A stretch of 6,168 nt of DNA, from NCBI GenBank assembly GCA_026967815.1, contig JAPUUO010000086.1, forward strand, positions 1 to 6,168, given 5' to 3'. Positions 1-4,953 of the stretch are shown here, piece after piece (position 1 is the first letter of the stretch; each line of letters starts with the position of its first letter). The notes under the pieces are model-generated. The model did no database searches, was not told the origin of the DNA, and was given only the letters and a program-made list of their open reading frames with translations. Source of the stretch: Candidatus Bathyarchaeota archaeon (GTDB lineage: Archaea; Thermoproteota; Bathyarchaeia; Bathyarchaeales; Bathyarchaeaceae). A program made the position numbers and the translations under genes.

Positions 1-55
1 AATTCGGGCATAAAGATATCTTCGGGCACTCTGTCAGTCCATTCGTGTCCTACGC
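1..55. repeat. Terminal direct repeat, left copy (circular contig overlap)
   Basis: Bases 1-55 are identical to 6114-6168. The capsid reading frame continues in register across the join when the copies are merged (offset 6113). This is the signature of a circular genome assembled with a 55-base overlap, giving a unique length of 6113 bp. It is not a biological terminal repeat as far as can be seen. It lies inside the VP1 coding sequence. Confidence 0.95.
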
Positions 56-1493
56 CTTGCTCATAGTAAACTTCGGGAGTTACAAAAATCGTACCCATAA
101 CAAGGGCAAAATCATTTGACTTGTATGTGAAACAGTGTCCTTGTCCGTTGGTAGAGCCGATTGAAGCGTTTGTTCCCATCGGTGAGCCTTCCTGCGAAGC
201 GGAAGTCTGCAAAATCTGCGCGAAAGAAACCATATCGGACAGACCGCCGAGATAATAAGGCTGATAGTCGGGCTGATTGGGCTTGATGTCGAAATGAGCG
301 CGGATAAACTCATTGTATTCGCCGTTTGTGAGCGCATTGCGTTCTTGCCAAACAGAAAATGCAAGCATTGAACGAAGATTGTTAGCAGTCATAGAAGCAG
401 AAACCAATTTAGCCTTATTATATTGAGCAACCAAAGCATTAACAACAGAAGATTTTTGTTCAGAGGACAAAGAAGAAAAAGGTTGACCTTGAGGAGTTGT
501 TAAACGAATTTGAACAGGATTTGAAGTATCTGAAACAAGATTAGCACCTAAAGCCCAGTTTTCAGTACTTCCAGGACCTTCGTAAAAATCACTAAAAACA
601 TCCTCAAAATTAATAAAAGATTCAAAATCAATATGAGGGAGAGAATTTCCACGAACAAGCCACGGTTTAGCGGTTGTAAAATAATCGTGGTCGAATGTTG
701 CATATCGAAGTTGCCGAATGTCAACGGCATTATCTTCGACAGACGGAACATTGTGCGCGACAATATCTTCAGTGTATGCAGAACCATCTGCATTCGGTGT
801 AAGCGTATCCTGCGGGGTAAAGATGCCTTTTTTCAAATTTGTGCCGAGATAATTTATACGCCATTCTTCGGACAAATCTTCGGGAAACCAAATTTCATTG
901 TCCTGCAAGAGATTTTGCGGGCAGACATCGAAACGCCAAATTTTTTGATACGCCATAAAAGGCAATGCAGAAACGCCATTGATAGGGAAAGAGCGATTCG
1001 GAATCAAAGCAATTTCATCGTTTTCTTCGGCATTGGGCTTGTAATACTTGAAGCCTAATGTCTTGCAATATTCGCAAACAGGCAAGCCAAGATAAGAAGC
1101 GAGAGAAGAGGGCAGTCGATAGCCCTCAAAATCATCTTTAGAAAAGAAAGGAATTTCTTTGACGGAAACTTCGCCTTTTCGACCTTGCGAGACAAAAGAG
1201 TTCCAACCTTTCCAAAGCGCGGACATCTTGATGACATTCCAGTGAACACGAACGCGATAATTCGTATAAGGAGGATTGACCAAAGGCAAAGTATCAAGCA
1301 AGTATCGGACATTGAGAGAAATCTTGTCGCCGGGAATCGTCAAAAACCAATCGAACGGAACATACTGTCCGATGTCAAAAGTTGTGTTATGTTTCCGGGA
1401 AAAATCGAAACTGGAATAATCAAGTTTTGCCAGTTCCTTTACATCATAAATCGAATTGTCAGCACCATACCTTTGTTCAAGTTGCGTCATCAT
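1..1493 (-). CDS. VP1: Major capsid protein VP1, N-terminal part (residues 1-497 of 618; continues at the window's right end)
   Basis: Microvirus major capsid protein (F protein of phiX174), a jelly-roll subunit that builds the icosahedral shell. The frame starts at tandem ATGs (1493 and 1490) preceded by AGAGGTG about 7 nt upstream, a good Shine-Dalgarno. It runs open to base 1 and continues from 6113 down to a TAG at 5750, 618 aa in all. Seen directly: an N-terminal block around residues 30-60 (SRKHNTTFDIG, then PGDKISLNV) typical of VP1, VHWNVIKMSALWKGWNSF near 84-100, and DHDYFTTAKPW at about 268-278, a family hallmark. At 618 aa it is longer than most gokushovirus VP1 proteins (roughly 530-570 aa). 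Residues about 278-383 (window 345-660) are much more AT-rich than their flanks and probably correspond to a variable surface region. A terminator sits just upstream, so VP1 may be transcribed partly by read-through. Confidence 0.95.
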   Translation of the reverse strand, partial: MMTQLEQRYGADNSIYDVKELAKLDYSSFDFSRKHNTTFDIGQYVPFDWFLTIPGDKISLNVRYLLDTLPLVNPPYTNYRVRVHWNVIKMSALWKGWNSFVSQGRKGEVSVKEIPFFSKDDFEGYRLPSSLASYLGLPVCEYCKTLGFKYYKPNAEENDEIALIPNRSFPINGVSALPFMAYQKIWRFDVCPQNLLQDNEIWFPEDLSEEWRINYLGTNLKKGIFTPQDTLTPNADGSAYTEDIVAHNVPSVEDNAVDIRQLRYATFDHDYFTTAKPWLVRGNSLPHIDFESFINFEDVFSDFYEGPGSTENWALGANLVSDTSNPVQIRLTTPQGQPFSSLSSEQKSSVVNALVAQYNKAKLVSASMTANNLRSMLAFSVWQERNALTNGEYNEFIRAHFDIKPNQPDYQPYYLGGLSDMVSFAQILQTSASQEGSPMGTNASIGSTNGQGHCFTYKSNDFALVMGTIFVTPEVYYEQGVGHEWTDRVPEDIFMPE

Positions 1494-1679
1494 AAATAAC
1501 ACCTCTAAAATAAAAATGATACTGGCAAACAAAAAGCCTAAAAGTCTTGAATGCTAGCAAACAAGACAGTTAGGCGCGTGGATTATGAGTTGCGCGGTTC
1601 TCAAAATCCTTTGAAGAAAATATCGGAGACACATAAACTCCGAACGGCTTGCAGGAGGAAAGACCGACAAACCGATTTT
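1494..1679. other. Short intergenic gap before VP1
   Basis: These 186 nt separate the VP5-like gene from VP1. They hold the terminator at 1527-1575 and the VP1 ribosome binding site (AGAGGT on the minus strand, 1506-1501). A small CGGAG/CTCCG hairpin lies near 1624-1642. I searched the minus strand for a -35/-10 pair that could give VP1 its own promoter and found none convincing. No ORF with a plausible start fits the gap. Confidence 0.6.
1527..1575 (-). terminator. Rho-independent terminator between the VP5-like gene and VP1
   Basis: The arms 1536-1549 (GCCTAAAAGTCTTG) and 1562-1575 pair at 12 of 14 positions around a 12-nt loop that contains GCTAGC. On the minus strand the stem is followed immediately by TTTTTGTTT (1535-1527). 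Read on the plus strand there is no T-tract, so it acts only on the phage's coding strand. It would end or thin out transcripts from the VP2-Rep-VP5 block about 34 nt before the VP1 start. Confidence 0.75.
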
Positions 1680-2021
1680 CTACATACCTTTGAAGTCGGG
1701 CGGAACTTCGCCGACAACTGGCGGTTGCGCTTGCAATTTTTTCTGTTCGGAATCATTCATTTTCTGAACGACTTCTTCGGGAAAATTGAATTCATTCCAA
1801 TGATGAATAATATATTTATCATCAGTATAAAAAAGCGGAATAACAGCGCCTTTTGCATAAACGCCAACTTCAAAAACTTTCCAATCCGTCTGATAATTCG
1901 GATTGATTTTTTCAAACATTTTGTAATTGTTGCGAACAACAATACCAAAATTAGGGGCTTCATAATAAGCCACAGTCCTTTCTTCTACCTCATCGGTAAT
2001 CAAGAAAACTTTCTTTGCCAT
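1680..2021 (-). CDS. VP5-like small nonstructural protein (113 aa)
   Basis: This is probably the VP5 counterpart, the small protein encoded just after the replication initiator in many microviruses and thought to bind DNA or assist single-strand synthesis. The N-terminus (AKKVFLITDEVEE), a central NPNYQTDWKVFEVGVY and a following strand-rich segment resemble the VP5 pattern of a short beta N-terminus and a 'NPxYxxDxxLFExGxY' block. This is recognition by eye, not a database match. The C-terminal third is acidic, then Gln/Pro-rich. The ATG at 2021 is 2 nt after the stop of the 57-aa gene, and GGAAG about 6 nt upstream lies within that gene's last codons, so translation is likely coupled. A scaffold (VP3) role is the main alternative. 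A hydrophobic ORF is nested in another frame at 1757-1963. Confidence 0.6.
   Translation of the reverse strand: MAKKVFLITDEVEERTVAYYEAPNFGIVVRNNYKMFEKINPNYQTDWKVFEVGVYAKGAVIPLFYTDDKYIIHHWNEFNFPEEVVQKMNDSEQKKLQAQPPVVGEVPPDFKGM
1757..1963 (-). CDS. Possible nested hydrophobic ORF (68 aa), lysis-type candidate
   Basis: An open frame lies wholly inside the VP5-like gene, shifted by one base. It begins with an ATG at 1963, with AAAGGA 12 nt upstream, which is long for a Shine-Dalgarno. The product starts MKPLILVLLFATITKC, a hydrophobic signal-like head. A basic stretch (KKSIRIIRR) and a second hydrophobic segment follow near residues 38-56. phiX174 encodes its lysis protein E in this overlapping fashion, and no other lysis gene is evident here. 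Against it: other off-frame ORFs in this genome (for example 2784-3008 within rep) are equally hydrophobic with no ribosome site, so such ORFs arise by composition alone. Treat as a candidate only. Confidence 0.22.
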   Translation of the reverse strand: MKPLILVLLFATITKCLKKSIRIIRRIGKFLKLAFMQKALLFRFFILMINILFIIGMNSIFPKKSFRK

Positions 2022-2023
2022 AA

Positions 2024-2197
2024 TTAACTTCCACTGGACGAAGATGAACCACTAGACGACTTGTCGCCTTTGTCCTTGTCGCCGTCTTTTTTACCAATCT
2101 TATTGATAATGTTTGAGATAGCGTCTCCGACATTCGCTTCTTTGTTGCCTTGTCCACTGGCAACGGCGGAAACGATAGCAGCAATTAAAGGAATCAT
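2024..2197 (-). CDS. Small hydrophobic-headed peptide, unrecognised (57 aa)
   Basis: The ATG at 2197 follows a strong AGGAG at 5-nt spacing (minus strand TTTTAGGAGTTTGTATG). That site is built partly from the rep stop codon (TAG, 2208-2206). The stop at 2026-2024 is 2 nt before the next gene. This arrangement makes it a likely real gene although it is short. The product has three parts: a hydrophobic head MIPLIAAIVSAVASG (residues 1-15), a middle containing DAISNIINKIGKK that could form an amphipathic helix, and a low-complexity tail (KDGDKDKGDK followed by SSSGSSSSSGS). I do not recognise a family. Possible roles include a small membrane peptide, lysis factor or minor virion peptide; the sequence does not decide. 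An overlapping frame (2184-1990) lacks this initiation context and was discounted. Confidence 0.7.
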   Translation of the reverse strand: MIPLIAAIVSAVASGQGNKEANVGDAISNIINKIGKKDGDKDKGDKSSSGSSSSSGS

Positions 2198-2205
2198 ACA
2201 AACTC

Positions 2206-3210
2206 CTAAAAGGGCGGTAATTCACCGTTATCCTTTGCGTATTGAATCATATCATATAAATCGTCTTGTGTCAACATCTTTTGAATATTTTTATTGTTCG
2301 AATAGCAGTCGAACATAGTTTCAAGAATTGTCTCACTGTCATTGTTTTTGAACTTTTTAGCACGAAGCCGATATTCACGAACAATCTTATTCTGTATCTT
2401 CCAAAGAGCAAAAGGCTTATCACCACCAAGACGGCGATAATTATAAAAGCGTTTCATTTCCTCTTTTTTCAACTTACAGTCAATATCCATAAGCCATTGA
2501 GGATTCCAAAAATACATTTTGCGCATATAGTAATGAGGGACATTCACACGGCGTTTACCGAACATAATGAAGCCGTTTTTCTGAAATTCAGATGAATTGT
2601 CCAAATACAATCCACGACCAAAGCCTTGACTGAAAAATATCTTTGGTGGCAAGCAACCTTTATCATAATAAAGTTCATCAAGAAGTTTACCGTAAACTTG
2701 CTTATTCAAATACTTGACAATATAGGCGAAAGCACCTTGCTTAACTGGCTTAACATCAACCATTCCAAATTTCCAACTCTTTTTCAAGAACTGTTCACAC
2801 TCATAAAAATCAAGTCCACAGAAAAGTATGTGATAATGCGGACGCTCCGTCTGACTTCCATACTCGCACGAACCAATAAATGTAAAATCGAAAGTGGAAT
2901 GAGAATACTTGTTGGGCTTCGCAGGGAATATTGTCTTAGCACGATGGCGAAGAGTATCAAGATACTTGTGGTAATGGCTATAATCAAGCGTAGGATGTTC
3001 AAATCCATCGACTAAAGGCAAATGCTCATCATCGTAGGTAAATGTAACGAAAGCACCTACACCGAAACGCGAAAACTCATATCGGGCGCGGTCTATCCAC
3101 ATATTCGATATATCCTTTCGGCAGGATTCACAAGTTCGACAAGGAATAGGCACACAATTACCGTATATGTTTTTTATATTCTTGTCAAAATAAGGTCTAG
3201 AACAAGACAC
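2206..3210 (-). CDS. VP4: Replication initiator VP4, HUH endonuclease (334 aa)
   Basis: This protein nicks the virion strand of the duplex replicative form and stays covalently joined to the 5' end during rolling-circle replication. Seen in order, numbered from the GTG at 3210: a cysteine cluster C19-x4-C24-x2-C27-x2-C30, motif I FVTFTYDDEHLP (54-65), GSCEYG then the metal-binding HUH motif RPHYH (H125, H127), and AYIVKYLNKQ with Y163 and Y167. The Y-x3-Y pair with K166 between is the catalytic arrangement of the phiX174 A protein. I prefer the GTG start because the resulting N-terminus (M-S-C-S-R-P) matches the usual microvirus VP4 opening, and GGAG lies 10 nt upstream. An in-frame ATG at 3267 would add 19 residues but has no ribosome site and overlaps the upstream gene further. 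With the GTG, the overlap with the 147-aa gene is 14 nt. Confidence 0.93.
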   Translation of the reverse strand: MSCSRPYFDKNIKNIYGNCVPIPCRTCESCRKDISNMWIDRARYEFSRFGVGAFVTFTYDDEHLPLVDGFEHPTLDYSHYHKYLDTLRHRAKTIFPAKPNKYSHSTFDFTFIGSCEYGSQTERPHYHILFCGLDFYECEQFLKKSWKFGMVDVKPVKQGAFAYIVKYLNKQVYGKLLDELYYDKGCLPPKIFFSQGFGRGLYLDNSSEFQKNGFIMFGKRRVNVPHYYMRKMYFWNPQWLMDIDCKLKKEEMKRFYNYRRLGGDKPFALWKIQNKIVREYRLRAKKFKNNDSETILETMFDCYSNNKNIQKMLTQDDLYDMIQYAKDNGELPPF

Positions 3211-3640
3211 TATCTTTTTTCTCCAAATATTCTCTAACAGTCTTGCGGTAAAATTTTTCCGCTTCATCAAGCGTCAGAAACTCGCCGAAAAGACTAGGTA
3301 TTCGCCTAAAGTTCATAGTATCATCGACAGAAAGCCAATTACAGAAAACGAAAAAAACATCTCTACGGCGTTCTATCCTACAAAAATCACCTAGACAATG
3401 AAAGTCATAAACAAGGTGAGGAAACTTCATCTTGTTCCTACACATATCTAGGTATTGAAATTTACTGGAAGAAATCAACGGCTCTTCCTTGCGTTCTATA
3501 CGCTTCTGAATTGATTCGATGACATCTTTGAAATCCTTAAAAAGCCTAAAAAGACGGGAAAATTCACTATCAAAGAAAATGTTCTTATGCAAATAATCGA
3601 AGTGCTTACGGATATTGTCCAAATCAAAATTATCTGTCAT
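3197..3640 (-). CDS. Unrecognised 147-aa protein between VP2 and VP4
   Basis: No family recognised. The ATG overlaps the VP2 stop as ATGA (3640-3637), and there is no clear Shine-Dalgarno, so translation is probably coupled to VP2. The 3' end overlaps the VP4 start by 14 nt. This tight packing on the coding strand supports a real gene. The protein is highly charged and rich in Phe, Arg, Asp and Lys. An N-terminal part (FSRLFRLFKDFKDVIESIQKR, about 27-47) is likely helical. A middle block has several Cys and His (C67, YDFHCLGDFC about 78-87), and the C-terminus is Lys/Glu-rich and helical (LDEAEKFYRK). There is no signal peptide or membrane span. A scaffold, replication-accessory or host-takeover role would all be guesses; the expected VP3 scaffold is otherwise unassigned in this genome. 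Confidence 0.8.
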   Translation of the reverse strand: MTDNFDLDNIRKHFDYLHKNIFFDSEFSRLFRLFKDFKDVIESIQKRIERKEEPLISSSKFQYLDMCRNKMKFPHLVYDFHCLGDFCRIERRRDVFFVFCNWLSVDDTMNFRRIPSLFGEFLTLDEAEKFYRKTVREYLEKKDSVLF

Positions 3641-4542
3641 TTACCAAAATTTTTATAGGCTTGCTCACCAGCCTTTTTAAGAGTTTGTTTAGAAGCAACC
3701 CTACGGAATGTGGCAATATCAATAGGCTTACCGTGCTGTTGCTGTTGCAAAGCCCACATCTGATAAGCAGGAGTGCTCCTAATAGCGTCATCAATTTGAG
3801 CCAAAGAGGAAGTGCGCTTTCCGTTAGAAGTAGAGCCACTAGAAACACCAGTGCCTTTAGCAGGAGCATTTTCTGAATTACTTTGTTGACTTTCAATAAA
3901 ATCAGAATCCTGCGGAGAACCTTTAATTTCAGCCAAAATCTCTTTAAACAATCGATACTGTTTTGAAGAATCGCGTCCATATCCTGCGCGTTCACGCTCC
4001 GAGAGATTCTGCATAATCTCATTGAAACGAGCCATAGCTTCTTGAATTTGAGATTGAGTAACTTTTTCATAGGCAGAAGTTCTACGATTCTCCAAACCAA
4101 GTTCATCACGCTTCAAAGCAATTATCTGATTTTGAGTATCCTTATCCTTGTCAATCTTATCTTTAGCAACTTTAAGACTTTCATCTTCTCTACGATTTTC
4201 GCCTAACTGGGAAATCAAATCACCTAGAATAGACATATCAGAACCGCCGACAGATTGAGAGGGTTGCTGAGGACTTGCGGAAGCACCTACGGAAGAAGTT
4301 CCTGCGCCTTGTGCTGCAAGAGGATTTATTCCTGCGTCCATATTCTGTTTAAGATTAAGAGTAACATTATTTTGGTCGAACCACTTTTGATATTCAAACT
4401 GGTTTTTTTGAAGAGCGAATTCTTTTTTCCAGTTCTCTTGCTGTTGTGCGAAATGTTCCTCTTCTCTATCACGAGAATTCAAATTCAAGGGGTCTTTGAA
4501 AAAGTTTCCTAAACCTTGAAACATATCCTTAAAAAAGTCCAT
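3637..4542 (-). CDS. VP2: Minor capsid / DNA pilot protein VP2 (301 aa)
   Basis: This is the counterpart of phiX174 H, the minor virion protein that carries DNA into the cell. The key evidence is the N-terminal third: a Gln/Glu/Trp-rich helix (about 28-56, with NWKKEFALQKNQFEYQKWF) followed by NMDAGINPLAAQGAG (68-82). The GINP motif is a hallmark of microvirus VP2. A low-complexity Ser/Gln/Gly linker (83-100) follows, then a long helical, coiled-coil-prone stretch (about 105-205), a Ser/Gly linker (208-246) and a basic C-terminus. It is the first gene after the strong promoter. The chosen ATG at 4542 has AAGGAG 12 nt upstream, a slightly long spacing. The frame is open further up to 4752, but that extension would cross the promoter, the leader hairpin and the origin-like stem, so it is rejected. 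The gene ends in an ATGA overlap with the next gene. Confidence 0.92.
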   Translation of the reverse strand: MDFFKDMFQGLGNFFKDPLNLNSRDREEEHFAQQQENWKKEFALQKNQFEYQKWFDQNNVTLNLKQNMDAGINPLAAQGAGTSSVGASASPQQPSQSVGGSDMSILGDLISQLGENRREDESLKVAKDKIDKDKDTQNQIIALKRDELGLENRRTSAYEKVTQSQIQEAMARFNEIMQNLSERERAGYGRDSSKQYRLFKEILAEIKGSPQDSDFIESQQSNSENAPAKGTGVSSGSTSNGKRTSSLAQIDDAIRSTPAYQMWALQQQQHGKPIDIATFRRVASKQTLKKAGEQAYKNFGK

Positions 4543-4585
4543 AGGGTATAGTTTCTCCTTGATACTACTACTGTTAACACATAAC

Positions 4586-4630
4586 GAGAGATTAAACACC
4601 CGAAGCCAGTAATTCGGGTGTTCCTCTCTC
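4586..4630 (-). promoter_or_regulatory. Stem-loop at the 5' end of the main transcript
   Basis: AACACCCGAA (4595-4604) and TTCGGGTGTT (4613-4622) form a perfect 10-bp stem with an 8-nt loop. A further GAGAG/CTCTC pairing (4586-4590 with 4624-4630) lies outside it. The predicted transcription start is about 4632, so nearly the first 50 nt of the mRNA would fold into this element. Only TTTAAT follows the stem on the minus strand, a poor terminator T-tract. A 5' stabiliser is therefore as likely as an attenuator. The VP2 ribosome site (4560-4555) stays outside it. Confidence 0.6.
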
Positions 4631-4638
4631 TCAAACTT

Positions 4639-4667
4639 ATAGTAGCATAAAAGCGAAAGTGTGTCAA
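4639..4667 (-). promoter_or_regulatory. Strong sigma-70-type promoter driving VP2 and downstream genes
   Basis: On the minus strand the -35 is TTGACA (4667-4662, perfect consensus), the spacer is exactly 17 nt, and the -10 is TACTAT (4644-4639) preceded by TGC, an extended -10 element. The start site should fall near 4632, about 90 nt before the VP2 ATG. This is the only near-consensus promoter I found on the coding strand, so it probably serves the whole genome. Confidence 0.8.
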
Positions 4668-4721
4668 GTACTAAATGTGTGGTTGATTTTTTTGTATACG
4701 CTGTATCTAGTGAAAATTCGA

Positions 4722-4762
4722 CCGTTTCCTTATGCTTATCAAGGCGACGCATAAGGAAACGG
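4722..4762. other. Perfect 14-bp stem-loop with CTTGATA loop, candidate Rep nick site
   Basis: CCGTTTCCTTATGC (4722-4735) is followed after 13 nt by its exact complement (4749-4762). On the minus (virion-sense) strand the loop contains CTTGATA (4743-4737), identical to the core around the phiX174 A-protein cleavage site (CTTG^ATA). Loop-presented nick sites are common for HUH initiators. No T-tract follows on either strand, which argues against a terminator. CTTGATA also occurs on the minus strand inside VP1 (1298-1292) and inside rep (2961-2955), so the motif alone is not proof; the perfect intergenic stem is what singles this copy out. Confidence 0.5.
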
Positions 4763-4771
4763 GGAAAGGAA

Positions 4772-4814
4772 TGTGGAAAAATGGTGGAAAACTGGTGGAA
4801 AACTGGTGGAAACT
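4772..4814. repeat. Tandem 11-bp repeats with DnaA-box-like cores
   Basis: Four head-to-tail units: TGTGGAAAAAT (4772), GGTGGAAAACT (4783), GGTGGAAAACT (4794) and a 10-base GGTGGAAACT (4805). The middle two are identical. Read on the other strand, the first contains TTTTCCACA, which fits the relaxed DnaA consensus TTWTNCACA. The next two (TTTTCCACC) differ at the last base. A further TGTGGATAT lies at 4827-4835. The 11-bp period places the sites on the same face of the helix. These look like iterons for an initiator, either DnaA or the phage Rep. Confidence 0.65.
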
Positions 4815-4860
4815 AGGGGGATAATTTGTGGATATTTTTTTGTGTGGCTGACGATGAATT

Positions 4861-4904
4861 TGCGTACACGCACACACACGAAACGCGCGCGCGCGCGCAC
4901 GCAT
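4861..4904. repeat. Alternating purine-pyrimidine tracts (CA and CG dinucleotide runs)
   Basis: Two alternating runs, 4861-4880 (TG/TA/CA type, containing CACACACAC) and 4883-4904 (containing (CG)7C at 4884-4898), are separated by two A residues. Such tracts can form Z-DNA under negative supercoiling, and the CG run can fold on itself in single-stranded DNA. No coding function is apparent. Confidence 0.7.
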
Positions 4905-4953
4905 TTACTGCGAGCCAACAAAATTTTATGACTATAACACGCTATGCGTCAGA

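Noticed and set aside
80..364. 94-codon minus-strand ORF inside VP1
   Set aside because: An off-frame shadow of the capsid gene with no initiation context.
633..1058. 141-codon plus-strand ORF
   Set aside because: Antisense to VP1, whose frame is supported by conserved motifs; no ribosome site and no recognisable product. The other plus-strand ORFs over VP1, rep and VP2 are rejected for the same reason.
1551..2027. 158-codon plus-strand ORF
   Set aside because: Lies across the terminator and antisense to the VP5-like gene; all recognised genes are on the minus strand and no plus-strand promoter is visible.
2784..3008. Hydrophobic 74-codon ORF nested in rep (lysis-like)
   Set aside because: No ribosome site before the ATG, and it lies over the conserved HUH region, where constraint on rep explains the sequence; used as a caution for the other nested ORFs.
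3211..3270. Longer rep start (TTG at 3270 or ATG at 3267)
   Set aside because: No Shine-Dalgarno, a larger overlap with the upstream gene, and the GTG at 3210 gives the usual M-x-C-x-x-P opening. Not fully excluded.
4543..4752. 70-residue N-terminal extension of VP2
   Set aside because: It would cover the promoter, the leader hairpin and the origin-like stem; VP2 homologues begin close to the helix preceding GINP, and AAGGAG supports the ATG at 4542.
4722..4762. Reading the 14-bp stem as a transcription terminator or a dif-type attachment site
   Set aside because: No T-tract follows on either strand, and the 13-nt spacer does not match the 6-8 nt centre of Xer sites. No integrase or second attachment site is present.
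4707..4921. Two minus-strand ORFs over the 11-mer array and the CG run
   Set aside because: Their translations are repeat-derived (Ser-Thr-Ser-Phe-Pro-Pro and Arg-Ala repeats), start in simple sequence and have no ribosome site.
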